In this document: positions 55,034 to 62,963 of the stretch, one piece after another
How the letters are laid out: every line of letters begins with the position of its first letter
Numbering within the stretch: the stretch's first letter is position 1
From: Nematostella vectensis
Taxonomy: Eukaryota > Cnidaria > Anthozoa > Actiniaria > Edwardsiidae
NCBI RefSeq assembly: GCF_932526225.1
Contig: NC_064040.1
Location: forward strand, 17,550,994 to 17,614,993
DNA length: 64,000 bases
Direction of reading: 5' to 3'
Made by a program: the position numbers and the translations under genes
The notes under the pieces: model-generated
Database searches by the model: none
The model's input: only the letters and a program-made list of their open reading frames with translations
Told to the model about the DNA's origin: nothing

Positions 55034-55636
55034 ATGGACCCGAAAAACATCCCATTTAACGCTCTTATCGTGGGCCCAACGTCATGCGGGAAGACCCAAT
55101 TCGTAGTGGACCGGCTGCGCGGCCCTTGCCGGGGCAAGTTCGAGTACATCGTACTCATGTGCCCTACCTTTTTCTACAACAAAACATACGACGGCTTCGG
55201 CGAGGGCGACAATCGTCTGTTTGTCATCGCACCTGAGGCGGGTCAGATCGACATACTGCTGAGGTTTGTCTCCGCTCTCTTCGAAGGCACTAATACGCTA
55301 ATCATACTCGACGACTGTGCGGCCTCGAAAGACGTAAAGAGGCGCTCTGACCAGCTCGTCAACTTGGCGTTCAGCGCGCGCCACGTGGGTGTTAGCGTGT
55401 GGGTGATCACGCAGCAGCTCACCAGCATCACGAAGCCGTTCCGTGAGAACATCGCGGCCTTGGTGGTCTTCTATACCCCGAGCAAGGCAGACATGAAAGC
55501 TATCCTGCATGACTACGGCGCGGAGCTCTCAGAAGAGAAGATGAAAGAGTACATGAAGGCCCTCAAGACGAAAAAGTTCTCGAAGTTAGAGTTTTGCTTG
55601 CGTCACCCTTATACCATTGCCCTGGTTGAACGGTAA
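55034..55636 (+). CDS. Virion DNA-packaging ATPase (FtsK/HerA, A32-like)
   Basis: An intact frame of 200 codons from ATG 55034 (MDPKNIPFNA) to TAA 55634. Walker A is GPTSCGKT at residues 14-21. Walker B is TLIILDDC near 88-95. A downstream VWVITQQLTSITKPF segment fits the strand and polar residue following Walker B in HerA/FtsK-type packaging ATPases. These enzymes use ATP to pump genome DNA into preformed capsids in Polintons, PLVs, virophages and large DNA viruses. The size, about 200 residues, is usual for the compact viral form. The frame is open upstream through GTG 55007, but the ATG just before the Walker A strand is the better start. The gene starts 41 bases after the capsid stop, so expression as a unit is likely. 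It is the only clearly unbroken core gene of the element. Confidence 0.88.
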   Translation: MDPKNIPFNALIVGPTSCGKTQFVVDRLRGPCRGKFEYIVLMCPTFFYNKTYDGFGEGDNRLFVIAPEAGQIDILLRFVSALFEGTNTLIILDDCAASKDVKRRSDQLVNLAFSARHVGVSVWVITQQLTSITKPFRENIAALVVFYTPSKADMKAILHDYGAELSEEKMKEYMKALKTKKFSKLEFCLRHPYTIALVER

Positions 55637-55719
55637 GCGCAGTAAACCACCGCCCACGTATGCCGTAGGGCATAACACATTGATCCACGTGTTGCACCTT
55701 AGCCACGGCAGGGGGGTGC
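55637..55719. other. Short gap between ATPase and next gene
   Basis: No feature recognised. It contains CCACGTA near 55655 and CCACGTG near 55685, too short and common to call. Confidence 0.4.
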
Positions 55720-56337
55720 ATGATGAGCGACGAATACTTTGAGAGTCTTCTTTAGGGGGGCGCCGCCGGCCTCCCGGCCGCCGAGTCGTTGGGCTGCTCG
55801 ACGCAGCCTGCCGGAACGGCAACCAGAGCTGAGCAAACTGAGATAGCAGACGCGAGGGAGAAACTCGCGATTCTTGTAGCCTCGGGGAAGTCGAGAGAAA
55901 TGGTAGGCAAGGCCCTGACTCACGACGACGTCAAACGCATGAGCGCCGAGGAGGTGAGGAAGTACGAGAAGCGATACGAGACCGCTCTAGCCAGCCGGAC
56001 TACAGACGCCCTGGCAGACAGCTTTCTGAAGCTTACGACCAAGCTAGTAGGCATGGCGCTGCCGATAGACAGTGTGGTCGATCTTCACAATGACCTAGTG
56101 TCCGACTACATCATCAACAACGAGCTCCGCACATTGTGCGGAAGCCTGTCTCTACGCTGCGGTCGTTTGATGGCTTTAGCCGTCGGGGCGTTACACGTAG
56201 CACGTCATGTGAACACCGCCGGAACGGCAAGCGCTGACACGCGGTGTAAACACGAGTTAGCATTCGCGGACTCACCAGTGGTTTGCCCACAAACGCACAG
56301 TGGCGAGTCTGCCATCCCAGAGCAGACGTTCATTTGA
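55720..56337 (+). pseudogene. Helical protein of the element with early stop
   Basis: ATG at 55720 (MMSDEYFESLL) leads after 11 codons to an in-frame TAG at 55753, after which the same frame stays open to 56337. The body is alpha-helical and charged: EQTEIADAREKLAILVAS, THDDVKRMSAEEVRKYEKRY and SFLKLTTKLVGMALPIDSVV, then DLHNDLVSDYIINNELRTL. After about LMALAVGALHVARHV the composition changes and loses helical character, so the original C-terminus probably lay near 56210. I recognise no enzyme motif. Its place after the ATPase suggests a structural or packaging accessory role. The stop so close to the start would prevent translation unless an internal start is used. Confidence 0.5.
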
Positions 56338-56378
56338 AAGCTTGCCACTTCTTCAGCAACCAAGTAGTTGCATCACAA

Positions 56379-56773
56379 ATGGAAGAACCTCAAGGAAGTA
56401 CTAGTGCCCAGCGACCCTACGGGTTAGCGGAACCTGACAAACAAGCTGCGGAAAAGCTGCTCATGAACCTGCACGTACGCCTTCGGCGTTGGCGGAGAGA
56501 ATCACGAGCCCCGAACCACCCGCGACCCGACCTAAACACCCTGGGCGAGTCAAAGCTGGAAGGCGCTTGGCAGAGTGGAACCGACTTAACAGAGCGAAGA
56601 AAGAGACACTTCGTGTCGTGCAACACGTTGGGTCCCCGGTCGCTAGCGAGCCGCAGGGACGCGAAGATGCCTTCGGCACGCCTTCGGCACACACACCAGT
56701 CCCGGAAAGCAACTCTGCTTGGTCGGCTAGCTCGGTTATCGTTTGGGTATGCCTTGTGCCACCCAGTCTCTAA
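56379..56773 (+). pseudogene. Small basic protein with hydrophobic C-terminus, frameshifted
   Basis: ATG 56379 (MEEPQGSTSAQRPYG) continues about 37 codons through KQAAEKLLMNLHVRLRRWRR. The coding sense then moves to another frame around 56470-56490 and reads TSPEPPATRPKHPGRVKAGR, RLAEWNRLNRAKKE and on to a hydrophobic end (SVIVWVCLV) with a stop at 56773. The lysine/arginine-rich centre suggests nucleic-acid contact, and the last segment could be a single membrane span. No named family recognised. The frame change could be one indel. Confidence 0.45.
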
Positions 56774-57112
56774 TTGCCCGTACCGCGGGCTGCGATGTCA
56801 GACAGGACGAGTGCGAACCATCCCCGGGCGCGCCTCTCGACGCCACGCATCCTCTGCCCTTCACGATTCGCTCCGCAGGGGCGGCACAACCGCGTCTCCG
56901 ACCGAGTCCCTATGCCGCAGATCCTGCACGGCACGGGGAGGGGGCTGCCCTTACGGAGCCTTTGGAGGTGCACCTTGCAGTAGGTGGGACGAAGATGAAG
57001 GTCTAATTGCAAGTCCTTGGGGGTTCGAACTGCATTATTGGAAAAATATAGCCATGATACTTCATAACAGCTTTATTCATTAGACTGCGAGTCAGAAATT
57101 TCTTAAACACGT
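56774..57112. other. Terminal GC-rich part of the element, no gene recognised
   Basis: GC-rich sequence up to about 57010 with overlapping open frames in several phases (for example 56743-57006), none convincing. The boundary to AT-richer sequence falls near 57015. A GGTTCGAAC string at about 57014 resembles a tRNA T-loop, but no tRNA fold surrounds it. Confidence 0.45.
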
Positions 57113-57117
57113 ATGTC

Positions 57118-57590
57118 ATGAAGTACCAAGTTCAATTATCCAAGATGGCGGCTCGACTCAAACACGAAATTAGATCTGAAATGCTTGGCTGGAAACTTTC
57201 AGTAACAACCGAGGGGAAAGAGGAGGATGCCTTTGTATACGGTGTTTTTAAAGAGTTCGATCGCCTCTCTGAAACTGTATTTCGGAAACAGGAGGCTTCT
57301 GTGGCAAAAAAGGACTGCCATAAAATCGTAGACCTGTGGCCGATGGTCGAGCGTTCGATAAAAGAAATACATGATGGTACTTATCGCCGTATCAATGGCA
57401 TCGCCCTATCATTGCTGCTTTAGCAGAGAAATCCCGAGAGAAGTTCGAAGTCATGAAAACAAGCATAATTGAACGACCAAACTGGGGGATTGGGAGCAAT
57501 TCAAGCACCGCTGCACAGGCTACGATTGAAATTACAGAAATGCGCAAGGCAGTGCATTTCTTCGATCAAACGAATGTGAAGAAAAAGCGC
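57118..57590 (+). pseudogene. Unknown protein near the element's right end, frame-broken
   Basis: ATG 57118 (MKYQVQLSKMAARLKHEI) opens 101 codons to a TAG at 57421. Coding-like sequence continues in another frame from about 57400 (AALAEKSREKFEVMKTSI, then TAAQATIEITEMRKAVHFFD) to about 57590, next to the right inverted repeat. The frames overlap, which suggests one lost or gained base. The protein is helical and charged with no motif I recognise. Its base composition is AT-richer than the capsid-module genes, closer to the host flanks. It may be host-derived cargo, a gene of different origin, or the remnant of a replication or integration gene. Confidence 0.35.
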
Positions 57591-57595
57591 GTGGG

Positions 57596-57693
57596 GGGGG
57601 GGGGATTCCCTCCCAAGCCTAAGACGGGGCAGGGAGGCCCGGAGGGGCGATCCGCGCCTCCCACTCGTTTCTATGAAAGGCCCCAGTCCCCCC
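57596..57693 (-). repeat. Right terminal inverted repeat
   Basis: The reverse complement reads from the outside as a G-run, ACTGGGG, TTTCATAGAAACGAGTGGGA, GGCGCGGATCGCCCCTCCGG and GGCTTGGGAGG, matching the left end closely. The inner end runs into a long G tract (about 57593-57604) that differs from the left copy. Confidence 0.9.
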
Positions 57694-57699
57694 CTCGAT
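57694..57699. repeat. Right target-site duplication CTCGAT
   Basis: Same hexamer and orientation as 49933-49938, directly outside the right inverted repeat. Confidence 0.8.
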
Positions 57700-58370
57700 A
57701 AAAGCATTGGATTAAGTGGTTTTCGAGAACCCGTGAAATACTATTTAGTTTATTTAGTACTAATACACTGTTATGTCCTTGTTCTCTTTTGTTCTGGTTT
57801 GACTATTACACTTTAACAATTACGTTTTGTTGCATGTGATTTTGAAAACAAGTCTAAGCAGTTTTGCATGCAAATGAATCGAGTCGATTATTTCATCTTT
57901 ATTTGCATGCAACTTGCATTGAATACGGCTTATGGATAATACGACGTTTGAACTTGATCTTAGTTATTATTAAACCAACCCTGTAAGGCAGCCACATTTC
58001 TAACAAATGACTGGAGTTTTTGTTGTTTTTAGTAGTCATAAAATTAAATGATTGTCTTAAAATAAGTCTATGATGCATATTAAAGGAGACAATAATAAAT
58101 TCAGAGGCAGTCTATAGTATCTTTATTGCTTTTCTTGTGAACCACAGTTCAGTGGCCACCCTATCAAAAAGCAACTTGGCACAGTCCCAAGGGTGATTGC
58201 AGAGGCATCACTATACTTCCCCACTATTATCCCTGTTATTGTTCCTGGCCATTAAATTAGATTAAAACCTGACACCATGTGAAGGCAATACAATTGCTAT
58301 TTGAATTTTTTCTTCTCGTCATGTTTGAATTTTTCTTCTTTCCTTTTGCTGTAATTGTTTTTAGGTGGTG
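57700..58370. other. AT-rich spacer right of the element
   Basis: Non-coding, AT-rich host sequence. The only structure seen is the inverted octamer pair listed separately at 57864-57912. Confidence 0.6.
57864..57912. promoter_or_regulatory. Inverted octamer (ATGCAAAT) palindrome
   Basis: TTGCATGCAAAT (57864-57875) and its exact reverse complement ATTTGCATGCAA (57901-57912) face each other across 25 bp. The 25-bp centre is itself partly symmetrical (AATCGAGTCGATT). Each arm contains ATGCAAAT, the classic POU/Oct octamer. A regulatory role is inferred from the motif only. Confidence 0.6.
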
Positions 58371-58418
58371 GAATTATTATCATCATCATCATCATCGTCG
58401 TCGTCGTCGTCGTCGTCG

Positions 58419-58456
<38 letters not shown>

Positions 58457-58470
58457 ATCATTATTATGTA
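58371..58470. repeat. Compound stepping triplet microsatellite
   Basis: Successive runs of ATT, ATC, GTC and GTT triplets and then ATT again, each run differing from its neighbour by one base of the triplet. Apparent His, Arg and Cys runs in translation follow from this and are not protein evidence. Confidence 0.95.
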
Positions 58471-59843
58471 GTTCCTGTCCATGCTCCTCAAAAACAAATA
58501 AAGAATAGAGGGGGCTGAAAAATTGAGGAATTCATTTAGTTCTTAGTACACGTGAGTCGTGAGTCGCAGAAGGATGAGTTTTTACCTGTACGCTCAGTTA
58601 ATACTATCAACAATAATGATGTATTCACACAAAAGTAAAATTCGACTCAAAACCAAATTTTCCTCTTCAATAAGGCAGACTGAAGAAGGTGAATCGTTAC
58701 AAGTTTATTTACATCAAAATAGTGGCGCGAGACGCAAAAACATTACAACTGACAAAAACGTGCATTTTCTAGAATAGCGCGCGCTATGGATAAAAAGAAT
58801 TCCAGTTTTTGGTGTATTGTATTCATTGTTCTGGTACGGGATCACGACAGTTTGGCCTTTTTGATTCTATTCACACAAAAGTGAAATACAATATATTGAC
58901 AAATCATAGAAAAGACTAGAATTTGATATTTAATATGTTTTAATCAGTATTTACAAGAATAAACATATATGGACCTAGACCTAAAATATATATATATCAT
59001 AATTGTAAAAAGGCCGGGAAAAGGCTATATTTCAAACGTTCTGTTCTGCAAGGTACCAAATTATGTTTCGTTATGGAAAACTCCTGTCTTTTCCGTTATT
59101 AAATCACCTTTACAACCGGAACTGGGGAATCGTTGTTGCGCGACCTTCCAGAATCCAAAATGCCCGTCTTGTTTGGAAAACGCGTAGTCAATCAGCTTAC
59201 AGGCTCTGCGTGTCGGTAGTCAGTTAAAATTTCCATAATTTGTCAGTAATCGGTAAGAATTATTAGTCTTTGTCGGTAGTCGGTGAATCTAAGCTAGTAT
59301 TCGCTTTTGTACTAGATTTCACGTATAAACAAGATTAAACATTATTTACGATTGATTAGTTATTAATTACTTATTGATAATAAATAAATTATGATTTAAT
59401 AATTGACTGAAAAGTTTATGCAACAGGAAACTAAATAGATTGACCATTGAAGTAAAGAATAAAAATACCGCTTAAAATAAAATGTTGGTAGTCGGCAAAT
59501 ATTTTTTTTGTCTCTAGTCAATAGTTTTTTTCATGTTTTGTCGGTAGTAATTACTTTTTAAGCCGTTTGTCGCTAGTCGCTTACCCCATCCATACCCTGA
59601 GTTTAGATTATTTGATTTGTTTCGGATGGCTAAAAAAATGCTATCTGATATCACTCAACTGCTAACTGATATCGATCACCGGGCGACTCACCTTTGCGGT
59701 GGTTTAATGCAGCACAGACATCAGCTTCCTGAAGTATTTTAAACAAAACACGTTACCATTATTACAATTCAATTCAATTTCCATTGACAACAAGCAAACT
59801 GAGCTGTTCAATACACAATACGATGTGTAAAAAAATTGTCATG
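58471..59843. other. AT-rich non-coding stretch with scattered GTCGGTAGT motifs
   Basis: No gene recognised. Between about 59211 and 59580 the motif TGTCGGTAGT or close variants recurs at irregular spacing (59211, 59271, near 59484, near 59540, near 59571), probably a decayed repeat. Short open frames (58559-58777, 58969-59187) have no recognisable content. Confidence 0.55.
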
Positions 59844-60115
59844 ACCCTCTACTGCCATAAAGCAGAGTTTAAACTTTGATTTATTTGTTAGTTTTTTAAT
59901 CTTTGGTAACAGAAAAGCTGTATCCGTATGGATAAGAAACACTTTAAACTTCCTCTGTATGTCTGTTGTTTAAAAAAATACCCTCTACTGCCATAAAGCA
60001 GAGTTTAAACTTTGATTTATTTGTTAGTTTTTTAATCTTTGGTAACAGAAAAGCTGTATCCGTATGGATAAGAAACACTTTAAACTTCCTCTGTATGTCT
60101 GTTGTTTAAAAAAAT
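59844..60115. repeat. Perfect 136-bp tandem duplication
   Basis: Two copies (59844-59979 and 59980-60115), each starting ACCCTCTACTGCC and ending TGTTGTTTAAAAAAAT. I see no differences between the copies, so the duplication is recent or is an assembly duplication. Confidence 0.93.
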
Positions 60116-60884
60116 ACTCGATTTGCTGATAAACGTTTAACAAAAGACATGTTGAAGCTTAAAACTAATACATTAGCAAAAAACATTAAGAAGTTAATAA
60201 GGGATATTGTGTTGGCCTTGACTTCACACCATACGCACATGCCCTGCTGGGTCAATGGAAGAGGAATAGAGTTGTCGATAAAAATCATCAACTAATATAA
60301 CTCTCGATAGTTGAACGTTAATCATTTTTATGCATTTTCATATAACTCGATCCATTTTTATATAACTTGATCACAAATTCAAAACTGGGATGAAGTTCCA
60401 ATGAAGACTTACCTTGCAGAAAACTATCAGAAGCAAGAAGAAGGAATAGTTATTTCGCATCTCGGTTTCTTGCGGAATGTAAGCTTTCAATGATGATGGT
60501 TGGGGCAAAGACGCTTTTTAAAACTCTGGTACATCCCGATCTCAAGTCCCCAGTGCAAATCACTCTTTTCTACTTTCTTTGAATACGTTTCTACCTTGTA
60601 GAATTACCTCTAAGCTGTTTCCAGCGTGATAAGACAAAAATGTTTGGCTTTGCTCGAAACCGTTTGCAACTAAAACTCGTAATTAGCATTGCAATTAAAT
60701 GCGCATCCACCCGCCTATTGTCGGCAAAGCCTTATTAATTGTCCGTTGATAATGCATCAATCCAGGATACCTATTATCTCGCTGTGCTCATTCTATTTTG
60801 GTGACAAAAAAACAAGGCACCGTGCAGTTCGGTCTGCATGCATGGATACCGCTAAGTAGGACGAAGTGCACATTCATCTAAGCA
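60116..60884. other. AT-rich spacer, no gene recognised
   Basis: Unique sequence. A 61-codon minus-strand frame (60106-60291) has no recognisable features. Nothing else seen. Confidence 0.55.
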
Positions 60885-61778
60885 GGCACATATTTTATAC
60901 ACCCCGTACTTTGGTATAACTTTCACCTAAGCGGACACTTATATTTGATACACCCTGTACTTTGGTATAATTTTCATCTAAGCGGACACTTATATTTGAT
61001 ACACCCCGTACTTTGGTATAATGTTCATCTAAGCGGACCCTTATATTTGATACACGCCGTTGTTTGGTAAAATGTTCATCTAAGCGGACACTTATATTTG
61101 ATACACCTCGTTGTTTGGTATAATTTTCATCTAAGCGGACACTTATATTTGATACACCCCGTACTTTGGTATAATTTTCATCTAAGCGGACCCTTATATT
61201 TGATACACCACGTTGTTTGGTATAATTTTCATCTAAGCAGACCCTTATATTTGATACACCCCGTTGTTTGGTATAATTTTCATCGAAACGGACACTTATA
61301 TTTGATACACTCCGTTGTTTGGTATAATTTTCATCTAAGCGGACACTTATATTTGATACACCCCGTTGTTTGGTATAATTTTCATCTAAGCGGACACTTA
61401 TATTTGATACACCCTGTACTTTGGTATAATTTTCATCTAAGCGGACACTTATATTTGATACACCTCGTTGTTTGGTATAATTTTTATCTAAGCGGAAACT
61501 TTTTTGACACATATTTGATACACACGGTACTTTGGTATAATTTTCATCTAAGCGGACACTTATATTTGATTCACCCCGTTGTTTGGTATAATTTTCATGT
61601 AAGCGGACACTTAATTTGATACACCCCATTCTTTGGTATAAATTCCATCTGAGCGAACACTCAATTTGATACACCCCGTACTTTGGTATAATTTTCATCT
61701 AAGCGGACACTTATATTTGATACAGCCCGTACTTTGGTATAATTTTCATCTAAGGGAACACTTGATTTGATACACTAT
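60885..61778. repeat. 51-bp minisatellite
   Basis: About 17 tandem copies of a 51-bp unit containing TTTGGTATAATTTTCATCTA, AGCGGACACTTATATTTGAT and ACACCCCGT. The unit alternates GTACTTTGG and GTTGTTTGG forms. One copy near 61497-61515 has an insertion (TTTTTTGACACAT). Because 51 is 17 codons, long frames stay open on both strands: minus-strand peptide repeats with VRLDENYTK, plus-strand with VVWYNFHLSG. Openness on both strands points to a simple repeat rather than a gene. Confidence 0.92.
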
Positions 61779-62010
61779 AATATACGTTCCAACCAGGCTC
61801 TACTCAGCCAGGAAGACCTACACCTCGCCAACTGATGACATCATGTGTAGATTGTGCGTTAAAACTGCAGAGAGCTTTGGCCACGTTCTCGCGTGCTGCC
61901 CAGCTCTCGCCCAAAGCAAGTACCTAGCACGACATAACGCGGCACTACAGATCCTCCTCTATGAAAATCTGAAAGACGGAACCCGAGTGTTTAAATATGA
62001 TATTACCTAG
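61779..62010 (+). mobile_element. 3' end of a non-LTR retrotransposon reverse-transcriptase ORF
   Basis: One plus-strand frame reads TRLYSARKTYTSPTDDIMCR and then LCVKTAESFGHVLACCPALA. It continues AQSKYLARHNAALQILLYEN and closes with TAG near 62008. The C-x2-C-x8-H-x4-C arrangement (about 61846-61905) followed by YLARHN is the zinc-knuckle tail found after the RT domain of LINE-type ORF2 proteins. Nothing of the RT palm domain is visible upstream, where the 51-bp minisatellite begins at once, so this is a 5'-truncated remnant. Its final codons lie inside the first unit of the adjacent 60-bp repeat. Confidence 0.75.
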
Positions 62011-62400
62011 CTTATCCATACGATAGACCATATCTACTGAACCCGAGTGTTTAATTATGGTATTCCATAGCTTATCCATACGATAGACCATATCTACTGA
62101 ACCCGAGTGTTTAATTATGGTATTCCATAGCTTATCCATACGATAGACCATATCTACTGAACCCGAGTGTTTAATTATGATATTACCTAGCTTATCCATA
62201 CGATAGACCATATCTACTGAACCCGAGTGTTTAATTATGGTATTCCATAGCTTATCCATACGATAGACCATATCTACTGAACCCGAGTGTTTAATTATGA
62301 TATTACCTAGCTTATCCATACGATAGACCATATCTACTGAACCCGAGTGTTTAATTATGGTATTCCATAGCTTATCCATACGATAGACCATATCTACTGA
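61981..62400. repeat. 60-bp minisatellite, seven copies
   Basis: Seven head-to-tail units of exactly 60 bp starting ACCCGAGTGTTTAA and ending ATATCTACTGA. Two versions are mixed: one with GGTATTCCATAG (units 2, 3, 5, 7) and one with GATATTACCTAG (units 1, 4, 6). The minus strand stays open across the array because 60 is divisible by 3. No gene is inferred. Confidence 0.96.
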
Positions 62401-62963
62401 ACCATTCATAACAGGTGACGCATCAGGGTCCACTATTGTGTCCCATGACCCTGCTACACAAGACAAACCCCTTTTATTTATTCACACACCTTAAAAGTCC
62501 TACTTGCATCAAGGACCTATTTATCTTGGATATTGACCAAACATTCTACTTTAAAATAGACTGCCAAAAACGTTTATTCACACTTTGTATTGACGAAACG
62601 TTGTATCGACACATTGTATTGATGGAATGCAATTAACAAAAAAGACGGCGCCTAGAACAGATTTAAAAGTTTAACAGGTACAAAAATTCAATTTGATTTT
62701 TTTTTACACAAGCACTGCAATTCCTATACAATAAGGGAATAATGGCGTATCTTGTTTAATGTACTTTTCAGAGTATCGATCGATATGCAATGTGATAACT
62801 GCCGGCGAGTCGTGGAAATACTATTACTGTTGACTGGTATTCTCTTAATAAAGGTACTATGAGCTCTAATTCTAGAAATATTAAAGAAAACAACTAAACT
62901 ACTTTTAGTATATAAAAAAATATAAAATACCATAAAAAAACAACAATTAAAAAACTCTCTGAA
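62401..62963. other. AT-rich spacer, no gene recognised
   Basis: Unique, AT-rich sequence with several A and T tracts. No supported feature. Confidence 0.6.

Larger units (their letters stand above)
49939..57693. mobile_element. Polinton-like (capsid-encoding) integrated DNA element, 7.75 kb
   Basis: The element is bounded by inverted repeats of about 100 bp and a 6-bp target duplication, and most of it is GC-rich while both flanks are AT-rich. It encodes a packaging-type ATPase and, directly before it, a probable major capsid protein, in the tight order usual for double-jelly-roll viruses and Polintons. Other genes are a glycine/alanine-rich membrane protein, a possible minor capsid (penton-like) protein, a conserved large protein, a coiled-coil membrane protein, a helical protein and a small basic protein. 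I see no protein-primed DNA polymerase, integrase or maturation protease, and the length is about half that of typical Polintons. Most genes carry stops or frame breaks. I infer an old, internally incomplete copy of a Polinton-like virus. A non-autonomous but mobilised derivative is the main alternative. Confidence 0.8.

Noticed and set aside
57005-57035. Possible tRNA from a GGTTCGAAC string
   Set aside because: No paired T-stem, anticodon arm or acceptor stem can be drawn around it.
56283-57083. 266-codon plus-strand frame at the end of the element
   Set aside because: Only its start from 56379 looks coding; after about 56490 the coding sense moves to another frame and the rest is low-quality Arg/Ser-rich translation.
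49939-57693. Protein-primed DNA polymerase, retroviral-type integrase or adenain-type protease expected of a full Polinton
   Set aside because: I looked in all frames for their hallmark motifs and saw none; the gene space is accounted for by other ORFs. Absence is by eye and not by profile search.
58279-58518. Frame with long His, Arg and Cys runs
   Set aside because: Caused entirely by the triplet microsatellite.
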